Shown: piece after piece, positions 1-11,235 of the stretch
Layout of the letters: each line of letters starts with the position of its first letter
Numbering within the stretch: the stretch's first letter is position 1
Source: Magicicada septendecula
Taxonomy: Eukaryota; Arthropoda; Insecta; Hemiptera; Cicadidae
Assembly (NCBI GenBank): GCA_034769895.1
Contig: CM068369.1
Location: 151,421,574-151,485,573 of the forward strand
Direction of reading: 5' to 3'
DNA: 64,000 nt
Notes under the pieces: generated by a model
What the model saw: the letters and a program-made list of their open reading frames with translations, nothing else
Databases searched by the model: none
Told to the model about the DNA's origin: nothing
Program-made: the position numbers and the translations under genes

Positions 1-129
1 AAGTACTGAACGGATTTTATTCAAGTTTTCGCCAATAGATAGAGTGTCTATCGAGGAACATTTATGTGTATAATTAATACATATATGTTGTACATTAGCT
101 TAGCTATCACGGTTTATGTCAAGTAAGTG

Positions 130-597
130 GTATAGTTTATAAATATCGGTATGGAGAACCATACATGACTTCCATGTTCTAAGATTTATATTTAAAATCG
201 TATTCGAAATGAAATATTTCCATAGAAACTACGTCTTTCTACTTATTGCTTCAGCATTAACCACAGTACTGTGCTCACTAACGTATACCACCACCACCTC
301 ACGTTTTCGCACTCGATTTTCACCGATGATGGGAGTCGATGGCACTGCCGAAAAGTCTGGTTTTGCAGAAAACATAGGACTACGGCTAAAGAGCCCGGGA
401 AGCAATTTTAACAAAAAACTTCTTCTTTGTTGCCGATAACGTAGTACACATATAAAAAATTCTCCCCTACACCTTCAACTATAATTTTTAATAATAGAAA
501 GTTACCCCCACCCCGTTCTCCTAACTTCTTCATTTATAGATATTTCATCTACGTTTCTACACTGGATTACTATGAGCTTCTTATCAGGATACTTTAT
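130..597 (+). repeat. Interspersed ~300-400 bp unit (unit A), copy 1
   Basis: This segment recurs on the opposite strand at about 5.74-6.06, 7.86-8.19 and 11.69-12.14 kb. One edge of every copy carries the small palindrome GTATGG-TTCT-CCATAC. A short open frame crosses it (209-439), but the copies are interrupted in different ways, so I do not call it a gene. Internally it has a degenerate hammerhead-like core (GATGA ... GCCGAAA, near 330-350) that is better preserved in the copy at 11.9 kb. It probably belongs to the same composite repeat as the adjoining 160-bp units. Confidence 0.6.
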
Positions 598-2695
598 TTA
601 TAAAAATAAAGTACTTTACTCTTGTTAAAACATAAAATGTTTCCGGTAAACTACCCCTTTCTCTTAACCGATCTTCTCCAAAATCAACAGACCTTCCGTC
701 CTCTACAATTCAGGGAAGCATGCAAAAAAATATTTGATTCTGTTTGAACGTGCGGCAGTTATCGTTCGTCATGGAAACATTTCTCTTGTTACAACATAAA
801 ATGTTGCAGGTAAACTACCCCTTTCCCTTAACCGATCTTCACCAAAGTCAATAGACCTTGAGCTCTCTGCAACTCAGGGGGTGCAAAAAATTATTTGATT
901 CTCATTGAATTTTCGGCAGTTACCGTTCGTCATAAAAAAATTACCGTTTTTAAAACATAAAACGTTGCTGGTAAACTACCCCTTTCCCTCAACCGATCTT
1001 CACCAACAACAATACGTATTGAGAACTCTACAATACAGGGCTGTATGCAAAACATCATTTGATTCTGTTTGAATTTGCGGTTGTTATCGTTTACTATAGA
1101 AAAAAATTACCCTTGATAAAAAACCGTTGCAGATAAACTACCCCTTTCCCTTAACCGATCTTCACCAAAAACGACAGGTCTTAGGTACTATACAATTCAG
1201 GCCTGTATGCAAACAATTATTTGATTTAGTTTGAATTTGCGGCTGTTATCGTTTGCCATAGAAAACACCCTTGATAAAACATAAAACGTTGCTGGTAAAC
1301 TACCCTATTCCACTAACCGATCTTCACCAAAAACAATAGGTCTTGAGAACTCTACAATTCAGGGCTGTATGCTAAACATTAGTTGATTCTCTTTGAATTT
1401 ACGGCAGTTATCGTTCGTCATAGAAAAAATACCCTTGTTAAAACATAAAACGTTGCTGGTAAACTACCCCTTTCCCTTAACCGATCTTCAACAAAACCAA
1501 CAGGTCTTGAGAACTGTAGATTTCACGGCTGTATGCAAAATATTATATAATTCTGTTTGAATTTGCGGCTGTTATCATTTGCCATATAAAATACCCTTGA
1601 TAAAACAAAAAACGTGTCCGGTAAACTACCCGTTTCCCTTAACCGATCTTCACCAAAAACAATAGGTCTTTAGTACTCAACAAAACAGGGCTGTATGCAA
1701 AAACGTATTTGATTCTGTTTGAATTTGCGGCTCTTATCGTTTGCCATAAAAAATACCCTTATAAAACATAAAACGTTGCAGGTAAACTACCCCTTTCCCT
1801 CAACCGATCTTCACCAACAACAATGCGTATTGAGAACTCTACAATACAGGGCTGTATGGAAAACATCATTTGATTCTGTTTGAATTTGTGGCTGTTATCG
1901 TTTACCATAGAAAAAAATTACCCTTGATAAAAAACGGTGGCAGGTAAACTACCCCTTTATCTTAACCGATCTTCACCAAAAACGATAGGTGACCTCTACA
2001 ATTCAGGGACCTATGCAAAAAATTATTTGATTCTGTTTGAATTTGCGGCCGTTATCGTTTGCCATAGAAAATACGCTTGATAAAAAAATGTTGCAGGTAA
2101 ACTACCCCTTTCCCCTTAACCGATCTTCACCAAAACAATAGGTCTTGAGTACTCTACAAATCAGGGCTGTATGCAAAAAATTATTTGATTCTGTTTGAAC
2201 TTGCGGCTGTTATCGTTTGCCATAGAAAATACCATTGTTAAAAAAACGTTGTTGGTAAACTACCCCTTTCCCTTAACCGATCTTCACCAAAAACAATAGG
2301 TCTTGAGAACTCTACAATTTAGGGCTGTATGCAAATAATCTTTTGATTCTGTTTGAATTTGCGGCTGTTATCGTTTGCCATAAGAAATACCCTTGTTAAA
2401 ACATAAAACGTTACAGTTAAACTACCCCTTTCCCTTAACCGATCTTCACCAAAAACAATACGTTTTGAGAACTCTATAATTCAGGGCTGTATGCGAAACA
2501 TTATTTGATTCTGTTTGAATTTGCGGCTGTTATCGTTTGCCAAAAAAAAAATTTCCCTTGATAAAAAAAAACCGTTGCAGGTAAACTACCCCTTTTCCTC
2601 AACCGATCTTCACCAAAAACAATAGGTCGCGAGTACTCTACAAATCAGGGCTGTATGCAAAAAATTATTTGATTCTGTTTGAATTTGCGGCAGTT
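598..2695 (-). repeat. Tandem array of ~160-bp satellite-like units (13 copies)
   Basis: The landmark AACCGATCTTCACC recurs near 660, 830, 990, 1157, 1318, 1480, 1640, 1805, 1965, 2118, 2278, 2438 and 2600, a period of about 161 bp. Each unit runs from GGTAAACTACCCC through the landmark to TTGATTCTGTTTGAATTTGCGGC and TATCGTTTGCC. Units differ by scattered substitutions and small indels, so the array is not freshly amplified. All later arrays in the window lie in the opposite orientation. No coding potential is visible. Confidence 0.85.
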
Positions 2696-3260
2696 ATCGT
2701 TTGCCATAGAAAAAAAACCTACACACAGACAGACACAGACACACAGACACACACACAGACACTTTTCGAAAAATGACTTTTTTTCATGTTTTGAGTGTAG
2801 TACAATCATATTCTGCAATAATCTCGAACACGATTTTTTTTGCCATCACCATACTTCCATTTCCTTAAGGAACATTGAAGTAAAAATGAATGTTTCTTTG
2901 TTTGTCCCGTATGCGTTCCTATACCATTCATCCGATTGCGATGAAACTCCGGTGAGTTGTTGTGCGCACGTCCGCGAAGGTTTCTTCCACATCTCCTCCT
3001 AAACCACTGTACCGATTTCAACCAAACTTGGCACAAATATTTTACGCAACGGGAGAACCAACATAGGATAGGTGTTTTACTTCCATATTCCTTAAGGAAT
3101 GGAAGTATGGTGATGGCAAAAAAAATCGTGTTCGAGATTATTGCAGATTCTGATTCTACTACACTCAAAACATGAAAAAAAGTCGTTTTCCGAAAAGTGT
3201 CTGTGTGTGTGTCTGTCTGTCTATCTGTCTGTCTGTCTGTAGTTTTTTTTTCTATGGCAA
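2680..3260. repeat. Palindromic turn-around between opposed satellite arrays
   Basis: About 2686-2868 is the inverse of about 3085-3262. Both arms contain the satellite edge, a CA/TG- and TCTG-rich microsatellite, and the palindrome ATTCCTTAAGGAAT or a close variant, followed by ATGGAAGTATGGTGATGGC. The spacer of about 215 bp (2869-3083) is not repeated elsewhere in the window. It contains two phrases, near 2935 and 3010, that read 'accgattt..a..aaact', resembling internal motifs of other arthropod repeats. Together with the flanking arrays it forms a fold-back structure with unequal arms (13 units against 2). Confidence 0.75.
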
Positions 3261-3575
3261 ACGATAACTGCCGCAAATTCAAACAGAATCAAATAATTTT
3301 TTGCATACAGCCCTGATTTGCAGAGTACTCAAGACCTATTGTTTTTGGTGAAGATCGGTTGAGGGGAAGGGGTAGTTTACCAGCAACGTTTTTTTATCAA
3401 GCGTATTTTCTATGGCAAACGATAACAGCCGCAAATTGAAACAGAATCAAATACTTTTTTGCATACTTCCCTGAATTGTAGAGGTCTCAATGACTTTCGA
3501 TTTTGGTGAAGATCGGTTAAGGGGAAGGGGTAGTTTACCTGCAACCTTTTACGTTTTAACAAGAGTAAAGTACTT
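3240..3575 (+). repeat. ~160-bp satellite array, 2 units, opposite orientation
   Basis: Two units with the landmark GTGAAGATCGGTT near 3345 and 3508. The outer edge, AACAAGAGTAAAGTACTTTATTT (3557-3579), is the inverse of the outer edge of the first array (about 603-630), so the two arrays end at the same point of the repeat. This supports one inverted-repeat structure spanning about 600-3575. Confidence 0.7.
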
Positions 3576-3985
3576 TATTTAAAATTTATTTAAACTTTTT
3601 GAAACAATGGTAATTGTTAAAAATAAAATAATTTTGTTGCCAGGCAATAAAATTATAATTTTTTCATTTTAATGTAATATAATATTTTTCATTTAATACA
3701 GCAATAAAAAGGCAGGTAAGACACAGCCTGGCTGTTTGGCTGAAAATGATTTTAAATATAAATCTTAGAATATGGAAGTCATGTATGGTTCTCCATACCG
3801 ATATTTACTTCCATAGTCCTTAAGGAAATGGAAGTATGGTGATGGCAAAAAAAATCGTGTTCGAGATTATTGCAGATTCTGATTGTACTACACTCAAAAC
3901 ATGAAAAAAAGTCGTTTTTCGAAAAGTGTGTGTGTGTATGTCTGTCTGTCTATTTGTGTGTCTGTCTGTGTGTCTGTCTGTAGAT
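3576..3985 (+). repeat. Composite repeat tail, unit-A edge and TG-rich leader
   Basis: 3580-3730 matches 15375-15475, an AT-rich stretch with GTTGCCAGGCAATAAAATTAT. It is followed by a unit-A fragment with the GTATGG/CCATAC palindrome (3784-3803), then by another TTAAGGAAATGGAAGTATGG leader (about 3817) and a TGTGTG/TCTG microsatellite. The order leader, satellite units, tail is the same as at 14.4-15.9 kb. Confidence 0.55.
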
Positions 3986-4475
3986 TTTTTTTTTTGGCAA
4001 ACGATAGCAGCCGCAAATTCAAACAGAATCAAATAATTTTTTGCATACAGCCCTGATATGTAGAGTACTCACGACGTATTGTTTTTGGTGAAGCTCGGTT
4101 GAGGGAAAGGGGTAGTTTACCTGCTACGGTTTTGTTTTATCAAGGGTATTTTTTTTTGGCAAACGATAACAGCCGCAAATTCAAACAGAATCAAACAATG
4201 TTTCGCATACAGCCCTGAATTATTTAGTTCTCAAGACCTGTTGTTTTTGGTGAAGATCGGTTAAGGGAAAGGGGTAGTTTACCAGCAACGTTTTATGTTT
4301 TAAGAAGGGTATTTTTTTCTATGACGAACGGTAACTGCCGCATTTTCAAACAGAATCAAATAATTTTTTGCATACATCACTGAATTGTAGAGAGCTCAAG
4401 GCCTTTTGATATTGGTGCAGATCGGTTAAGGGAAGGGGTAGTTTACCTGCAACCTTTTACGTTTTAACAACAGTA
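3986..4475 (+). repeat. ~160-bp satellite array, 3 units
   Basis: Three units of the same family, with landmarks near 4090, 4251 and 4418 and the same orientation as all units to the right. The array runs directly into the tail segment at 4476. Confidence 0.7.
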
Positions 4476-4616
4476 AAGTACTTGAAAATATGTACTCAAC
4501 AGTAATGAGAGAAAATATAGCGTTCGTGGCAGGCAAGCATATTTCAGTTATGTAATGTTCACGTTTCCATTCAATTATTATGACTACCGCAATAAAAAGG
4601 CAGGGAAGACACACAC

Positions 4617-4659
<43 letters not shown>

Positions 4660-4930
4660 TCGCGTTATTTCTGGCCTCATTCGTGTTTATTTTCTTACAT
4701 TTGCACGCTTTTTAAATGGAAAGTGCCGAAACCCATACCAACATAACGCGTGGAAGCCGAAAAATTATCCAGCGTGGATAGCGATTTGCTTCCTGTGGAT
4801 CGCTGGGCAGTGTAACTGCACGTGTTTACAGAGGAACGATTCATAGACAGACTTTTCGTCTTTAGGGAATGAACCCTCTGCAAGATGCTGAGGGTGCATG
4901 AGTGACTTCGGAGCGCTCCTTCTTTTCCGC
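4476..4930 (+). repeat. Composite repeat tail (unit D) with (CA)n, copy 1
   Basis: 4520-4927 is nearly identical to about 15490-15872 in the same orientation. Both copies end at GGAGCGCTCCTTC, and the sequences diverge completely after that point, which marks an element boundary. The (CA)n tract at about 4609-4657 is shorter and interrupted in the second copy. Short open frames here read through the CA repeat and are not genes. Confidence 0.65.
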
Positions 4931-5162
4931 GTGTTTGTTCTGTGAAACGTACACTGTAGATTCGCAGCTTTACTCTAAGCAACGCTCAATAGGAAATGTT
5001 GAAAATTTTTGTCCACGGTGTACCCTCATACACACTAAACTTGCTCTGATGTTTTAATTACGGACATCATAATATTAAAACTTTGGAAACTTGAGCACTA
5101 CTTAATGGAGATCAATCATTAACTTATACAAGCCATTAATTTTATGCATATATTTTATATAT

Positions 5163-5742
5163 TGTTACGACGGTCTACTCGATCGTCGTAGGTACAGTGG
5201 AAACAAAATAAGTACAAGACACCAATTAAGTCACTAATCACACCTTTAATTGTTATAGTAAAACAGTTCGTAATTAACAACACAGTGTCTACAACAAATC
5301 AAATGAAATTGTTCATACGCAATAAAATGTCCACTAATATTAAAACTCAACTGTATTACAATTATACCGTCCGAATATAAAACCCAACACTTCACTAATA
5401 ACTACTTGAACGTACACCGTAATAACTCGAACCGCTCTGTAAATATAGCACTAATATTCTCGAACCGCACAGTCAAAAATCTCGCATTGAACTGAAAACT
5501 AAGGCCGCGACGCGATGTATTTATAGTTACGCTCACACACCAGAAGCTTCCAAACTGCGTCTTATCTCTCGCGAACTACGTAATTGCTGCGGCCTTGACA
5601 CAGTCCGAGCGCCCGAGCGAAGGCTGGCACAGTCGAGAAAATTCTCGCAAAATGCGTTTAGTAGCACGTACACCACACGCTTACGTCGAGATCTTTCTGG
5701 CGCATTCGATAAAAGCGTAGATTGTTCTGTGCTGTCGTAGCA
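5163..5742 (-). mobile_element. Solo LTR of an LTR retrotransposon
   Basis: The segment begins TGTTACGACGG and ends CTGTCGTAGCA, so it has TG...CA termini that are imperfect inverses of each other. It is flanked by ATATAT on both sides (5157-5162 and 5743-5748), a 4-6 bp target duplication. The insertion interrupts unit A. On the minus strand there is a TATAAATA box (5525-5518) and, 32 bp downstream, the initiator TCAGTT (5495-5490), which indicates that the LTR reads leftward. No primer-binding site or internal gene is present, so it is a solo LTR. I cannot assign a family; insect Gypsy elements are the likeliest. Confidence 0.7.
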
Positions 5743-6055
5743 ATATATACGTACACCGTTATCGGCAACAAAGAAGTAGTTTTTGTTAAAATTCCTTCCC
5801 GGGATATTTGGCCGTAGTCCAACGTTTTCTACAAAACCAGACGTTTCGGCAATGCCATCGACTTCCATCATTAGTGAAAATCGAGTGCGATAACGTGAGG
5901 TAGTATACGTTAGTGACCAGAGTACTGTGGTTAAGGCTGAAGCAGTAAGTAGAAAGAAGTAGTTTCTATGGTAATATTTCATTTCGAAAACGATATTAAA
6001 TATAAATTTTAGAATATGGAAGTCAAGTATGGTTCTCCATACCGATATTTTCGAA
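5743..6055 (-). repeat. Unit A, copy 2
   Basis: This is the inverse of 130-450, continuing the copy that the solo LTR interrupts. It ends with GGTTCTCCATACCGATATT at about 6031-6049, followed directly by a remnant of the TCTG-rich leader and satellite units. Confidence 0.6.
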
Positions 6056-7285
6056 AAGTGTCTGTCTGTCTATGGATATTTTTTCTATGGCAAACGATAA
6101 CAGCCGTAAATTCAAACAGAATCAAATAATTTTGCATACAGGCCTGATTTGTAGAGTACTCAAGACTTATTGTTTCTGGTGAAGATCGGTTAAGGGAAAG
6201 GGGTAGTTTACCTTCAACTCTTTTTTAATCAAGGGTAATATTTTTCTCTGGCAAACGATAACAGCCGCAAATTCAAACAGAATCAAATAATGTTTTGCAT
6301 ACAGCCCTAAATTACAGAGTTCTCAAAACGTATTGTTTTTGGTGAAGATCAGTTAAGCGAAATGGGTAGTTTACCGGCAACGTTTTATGTTTTAAACAAG
6401 GTTATTTTCTATGGCAAACGGTAACAGCCGCAAATTCAAACAAAATCAAATAATGTTTTGCATACAGCCGTAAATTGTAGAGTTCTCAAGACCTATTGTT
6501 TTTGGTGAAAATCGGTAAAGGGAATGGGGTAATTTATCGACAACGTTTTATGTTTTAACAAGGGTATTTTCTATGGCAAACGATAACAGCTGCAAATTCA
6601 GACATAATCAAATAATGTTTATCATACTGCCCTGAATTGTACAGTTCTCAAGACCTATTGTTTTTGTTGAAGATCGGTTTAGGGAAATGGGTAGTTTACC
6701 AGCAACGTTTTATGTTTTAACGTGGGTAATTTTTTCTATGACGAATGATAACTGTCGTAAATTCAATTAGAATCAAATAATGTTTCGCATGCAACCATGA
6801 GTTGTAGAGGACTGAAGGTCTATTGATTTTGGTGAAGATCGGTTAAGGGAAAGGGGTAGTTTACCTGCTACATTTTATGTTTTAAAAGAGTAATTTTATT
6901 TTTATGACGAATGATAACTGCCGCATATTCAAAGAGAATCATATAATTTTTTGCATACATTCCTGAAGTTTTAAGTACTCAAAGTCTGTTGATTTTGGTG
7001 AAGATAAGTTAAGGGAAACTGGGTAGATTACCAGCAACATTTTATGTTTGAAAAAGGGTAATTTTTTTCTACGACGAACGATAACTGCCGTAAATTAAAA
7101 GAGAATCTAATAATGTTTTGCATACGTTATTGATTCGTAAACATATGAAGGCTTATTGATTTTGGTGAAGATCGGTTAAGGGAAAGGGATAGTTTACCTG
7201 CCACCTTTATTGTTTTAACAAGAGTAATTGTTTCTATGACGGACGATAACTGCCGCACATTCAAACAGAATCAAATAATTCATCA
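6056..7285 (+). repeat. ~160-bp satellite array, about 7 units
   Basis: Landmarks near 6182, 6343, 6503, 6670, 6834, 7000 and 7168. These units are more diverged from each other than those of the first array, for example AAGATAAGTT at about 7001. The eighth unit is interrupted at 7286 by a fold-back insertion and resumes at 7552. Confidence 0.75.
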
Positions 7286-7551
7286 TATAAATGGTCTCCA
7301 GATCGCTTATAAGATTCAATTAATTTGAAATTATACCTTAATTTGATCCGTCAAGCGATCTTGTAGTTAAATATTCCACTACATTTTTCGGGAATTCAAT
7401 TCCCATCATCAGGTAAAACTTCTTCTTCTTCTCCTTCAGGTAAGAAAAAGTTTTACCTAATGATGGGAATTTAATTCCCGAAACATGTAGTGGAATATTT
7501 AACTACAAGATCGCTAGACGGATCAAATTAAGGTACAATTTCAAATTAATA
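7286..7551. mobile_element. Fold-back repeat with two hammerhead-like arms (Penelope-type LTR pair)
   Basis: Two inverted arms of about 110 bp meet at a CTT-rich spacer (about 7422-7440). Each arm carries a hammerhead-like box: on the minus strand CTGATGA ... GGGAATT stem ... GAAA (7412-7386), and on the plus strand CTAATGA ... GAAAC (7457-7484), where the conserved G of CUGA is mutated. The outer edge GGTCTCCAGATCGCT (7297) is shared with the Penelope-like element at 8575, so this is a related non-autonomous or LTR-only derivative inserted in a satellite unit. Confidence 0.6.
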
Positions 7552-8574
7552 GAATCAAATAATGTTTTGCATGCATCCCTGAATTGTAGAGGACTCAAGA
7601 CTTATTGATTTTGGTGAAGATCAGTTAAGAGAAAGGGGTAGTTTACCTGCAACGTTTTATGTGATAACAAGCTTAATTTTGCCTATGACGAACGATAACT
7701 GCTGTAAATTCAAACGTAATCAAATACGTTTTTGCATACTACCCTAAATTGTAGAGAACTCAGGGTCTGTTGATTTTGGTGACAATCGGTTAAGGGAAAG
7801 GGGTAGTATACCTGTAACATTTTATGTTGTAACAAGATAAATTTTTCCATGACGAACGATAACTATGGGGGAGGGGATAATTTTTATTTATGTGTCATGT
7901 GTACTACGTTATCGGCAACAAAGGAGTAGTTTGCTGTTAAAATTCCTTCCCGGGCTGTTTGGCGTGGTCCAATGTTTTCTACAAAACGAAACGTTTCGGC
8001 AGTACTATCGACTGTCATTATCAGTGAAAATCGAGTGCGCTAACGTGAGGTGGTATACGATAGTGACCACAGTACTGTGGTTAAGGCTGAAGAAAGAAGT
8101 AGTTCATATGAAAATATTTCATTTCGAAAATCATTTTAAATATACATCTTAGAACATGGTAAGTCATGTATGGTTCTCCATACCGATATTTTTCTATGGC
8201 AAACGATAAGAGCCGTAAATTCAAACATAATCAAATAATGTTTCGCATACAGCCCTGAATTGTACAGTTCTCGAGACCTATTGTTTTTGGTGAAGATCAG
8301 TTAAGGGAAAGAGGTAGTTTGCACGGAACGTTTTCTGTATTAACAAGGGTAATTTTTTCTATGGCAAACGATAACAGTCGCAAATTCAAACAGAATCAAA
8401 TAATGTTTTGCATACAGTCCTTAATTGTACAGTTCTCAAGACCTGTTGTTTTTGGTGAAGATCGGTTAAGGGAAATGGGTAGTTTACGAGGAACGTATTA
8501 TGTTTTAAAAGGGTACTTTTATGACGAATGATAACTGCCGCGCATTCAAAGAGAATCAAATACATTTTTTTCCA
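7552..8574 (+). repeat. Satellite units flanking unit A, copy 3
   Basis: Two diverged 160-bp units (landmarks near 7615 and 7779), then a minus-strand unit A copy at about 7863-8195, then two more units (landmarks near 8291 and 8457). The last is interrupted by the Penelope-like pair. The open frame at 7865-8152 lies in unit A and is not conserved in the other copies. Confidence 0.6.
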
Positions 8575-8659
8575 GTCTCCAGATCGCTATTATAATTAAC
8601 TTAAGAATTTTTTACCTTGTATAATCCACTATGCGATTCCAGTTTTTTACATACAACAT

Positions 8660-8687
8660 GTTTCAGGGACTAAATCCCCATCTTCAG
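8660..8687 (-). ncRNA. Hammerhead-like ribozyme core, left Penelope copy
   Basis: On the minus strand, CTGAAGA (CUGANGA box, 8687-8681) is followed by a GGGG/TCCC stem with a short loop and then GAAAC. Penelope-like elements are known to carry hammerhead motifs in their terminal repeats. There is one unpaired base on each side of stem II compared with the canonical motif, so catalytic activity is uncertain. Confidence 0.4.
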
Positions 8688-8852
8688 GTACAGTAAAAAA
8701 TTTATTATTCCCCTAATACATAGGGGTCGTTGAAATGATTAAAATGTTTATACATAAAAACACACGCACAAAAATCACTGAATAAAATAACATATAACAC
8801 AAACACATGAACACGTTAAAAGCGACTCAGTGCACCGGTCGACCTCCGATCG

Positions 8853-9887
8853 TCAACTAGCCCGTGTTCGTGCTTCATTGCTTATCATCAACGCGGTATC
8901 ATATAATTTATTGGATCTAAATGATAGCTGATCATTGAGTAACTGCTCTTTATTTACTTTGGATGCCTTGTATATTTCAAACTCTTCTAAAGCATTCAGG
9001 AAATGACCTTTATTACAAACATGTATCGGCTCCATGTTCTCTTTGAATCCGGTGTAATTATGGTTTTCGTTTATTAGGTGGAGTGCGTAATTTGATGAGG
9101 TGGTTTGGGGTTTCTTTTTTGGTAGGTGTTCTTTAAATCTCTCGATAAATTTCCTCCCTATTTGTCCGATATAAAACTTATCGCACTCACTGCACTGGAT
9201 TCTATATACTCCTGAACATTCCTCCAAAGTTATTGGTTTTCGTGGCTTAAGTATATTTTTTAGATTATATATGGTCTTGAATGAAACATTTATATATAAT
9301 TTTTTTAATTCATTTTTTATTATGTTGGGGAGTATGTTCGTATATAATGCTGAGACATATTGTGTTGTATTTTTAACTTTATTATTGTCACCATTTATTT
9401 TCCGTAATTGTTTATGTATCATTTTATCCACAATTTCTGTGTTATATCCATTTTTCAAGACTATGTGTTTTATTATGTTATATTCTTCCTTATAATCCTC
9501 CGTATTCATTGGTACGCTTATTAGTCTATATGCTAGTGCATTAAATGCCGCCATTTTTTGTGTGTATGGATGATTCGATTTAGCATTTATAACTATGTCT
9601 GTTGTGGTAGGTTTTCGGTATATTTTAAAACCGAAATGGTTGTTTCTTTTTAACACCAACACATCGAGGAAGTTCAAGCCGCTATTGGTTTCCATTTCCA
9701 TAGTAAATTTTATGTTGTGGTTAATTTCGTTAATAAATTTAAAAACATCCACCTGTCTATGAGTGCCATTAAATACTATGAAGGTGTCGTCTACATACCG
9801 TGTATAAGAAACAATTTTATCATAGAATCGGTTATAGTCAGACAATAAAAATTTATTCTCATAATAGTTCATATATATTTCGGCCAA
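8853..9887 (-). CDS. Penelope-like reverse transcriptase C-terminal part with GIY-YIG endonuclease (5'-truncated)
   Basis: Residues 1-60 hold the reverse transcriptase active-site motif TRYVDDTFIVF. Further on come the LNFLDV and KIYRKPT motifs, typical of Penelope-like polymerases. The C-terminal third has the GIY-YIG nuclease, with CSECDKFYIGQ and a preceding Cys-rich segment, followed by RKFIERFKEHL. The frame is open to its natural stop (344 aa visible), but the N-terminal half of the polymerase, upstream of the AEIYM motif, is missing. The element is therefore a dead-on-arrival copy. No promoter is visible. Confidence 0.8.
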   Translation of the reverse strand: MAEIYMNYYENKFLLSDYNRFYDKIVSYTRYVDDTFIVFNGTHRQVDVFKFINEINHNIKFTMEMETNSGLNFLDVLVLKRNNHFGFKIYRKPTTTDIVINAKSNHPYTQKMAAFNALAYRLISVPMNTEDYKEEYNIIKHIVLKNGYNTEIVDKMIHKQLRKINGDNNKVKNTTQYVSALYTNILPNIIKNELKKLYINVSFKTIYNLKNILKPRKPITLEECSGVYRIQCSECDKFYIGQIGRKFIERFKEHLPKKKPQTTSSNYALHLINENHNYTGFKENMEPIHVCNKGHFLNALEEFEIYKASKVNKEQLLNDQLSFRSNKLYDTALMISNEARTRAS

Positions 9888-9897
9888 AAGTCCACTA

Positions 9898-10964
9898 GAT
9901 TTGGCTATGGGTTCACCTCTAAGTGGACTTTTGGCCGAAATATATATGAACGATTAAGAGAATAAATTTTTATTGTCTGACTATAACCGATTCTATGATA
10001 AAATTGTTTCTTATACACGGTATGTAGACGACACCTTCATAGTATTTAATGGCACTCATAGACAGGTGGATGTTTTTTAAATTTATTAACGAAATTAACC
10101 ACAACATAAAATTTACTATGGAAATGGAAACCAATAACGGCTTGAACTTCCTCGATGTATTCGTGTTAAAAAGAAACAACCATTTCAGTTTTAAAATATA
10201 CCGAAAACCTACCACAACAGACATAGTTATAAATGCTAAATCGAATCATCCATACACACAAAAAATGGCGGCATTTAATGCACTAGCACATAGACTAATA
10301 AGCGTACCAATGAATACGGAGGATTATAAGGAAGAATATAACATAATAAAACACATAGCCTTGAAAAATGGATATAACACAGAAATTGTGGATAAAATGA
10401 TACATAAACAATTACGGAAAATAAATGGTGACAATAATAAAGTTAAAAATACAACACAATATGTCTCAGCATTATATACGAACATACTCCCCAACATAAT
10501 AAAAAATGAATTAAAAAAATTATATATAAATGTTTCATTCAAGACCATATATAATCTAAAAAATATACTTAAGCCACGAAAACCAATAACTTTGGAGGAA
10601 TGTTCAGGAGTATATAGAATCCAGTGCAGTGAGTGCGATAAGTTTTATATCGGACAAACAGGGAGGAAATTTATCGAGAGATTTAAAGAACACCTACCAA
10701 AAAAAACCCCAAACCACCTCATCAAATTACGCACTCCACCTAATAAACGAAAACCATAATTACACCGGATTCAAAGAGAACATGGAGCCGATACATGTTT
10801 GTAATAAAGGTCATTTCCTGAATGCTTTAGAAGAGTTTGAAATATACAAGGCATCCAAAGTAAATAAAGAGCAGTTACTCAATGATCAGCTATCATTTAG
10901 ATCCAATAAATTATATGATACCGCGTTGATGATAAGCAATGAAGCACGAACACGGGCTAGTTGA
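9898..10964 (+). pseudogene. Penelope-like reverse transcriptase/GIY-YIG, second copy, frameshifted
   Basis: This copy starts slightly further upstream than its partner and includes LAMGSPLSGLLAEIYMN at about 9900-9950. A stop follows at about 9957. An extra T in a T run near 10070 and an A-run change near 10700 shift the frame, so the product is split over three frames (10049-10759 and 10629-10964). The GIY-YIG motif CDKFYIGQTG is intact at about 10635-10665. The sequence otherwise matches the left copy almost base for base. Confidence 0.8.
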
Positions 10965-11129
10965 CGATCGGAGGTCGACCGGTGCACTGAGTCGCTTTTA
11001 ACGTGTTCATGTGTTTGTGTTATATGTTAATTTATTCAGTGATTTTTGTGCGTGTGTTTTTATGTATAAACATTTTAATCATTTCGACGACCCCTATGTA
11101 TTAGGGGAATAATAAATTTTTTACTGTAC

Positions 11130-11157
11130 CTGAAGATGGGGATTTAGTCCCTGAAAC
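11130..11157 (+). ncRNA. Hammerhead-like ribozyme core, right Penelope copy
   Basis: This is the mirror copy of the motif at 8660-8687: CTGAAGA, a GGGG/TCCC stem-loop, then GAAAC, followed by ATGTTG. It lies in the terminal repeat downstream of the coding part. The same caveat on the unpaired base beside stem II applies. Confidence 0.4.
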
Positions 11158-11235
11158 ATGTTGTATGTAAAAAACTGAGATCGCATAGTGGATTATACAA
11201 GGTAAAAAATTCTTAAGTTAATTAAGAATAAAATA

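Larger units (their letters stand above)
8575..11235. mobile_element. Head-to-head pair of 5'-truncated Penelope-like elements
   Basis: Two nearly identical copies, about 1.3 kb each, lie as an inverted repeat around a short asymmetric centre (about 9887-9898), with the minus-strand copy on the left and the plus-strand copy on the right. Both start inside the reverse transcriptase. Both end with the same 3' untranslated region and a terminal box containing a hammerhead-like core. The pair sits inside a 160-bp satellite unit. Inverted, 5'-truncated partial copies are a known outcome of Penelope-like retrotransposition. Confidence 0.8.

Noticed and set aside
209-439. Open frame starting MKYFHRN with a hydrophobic start, seen again at 5533-5982 and 11855-12079
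   Set aside because: The frames fall in repeat unit A, are broken differently in each copy and show no coding conservation; they follow the repeat, not a gene.
2679-3282. Several overlapping 70-160 residue frames rich in Thr, His and Asp
   Set aside because: They read through CA and TCTG microsatellites in the palindrome.
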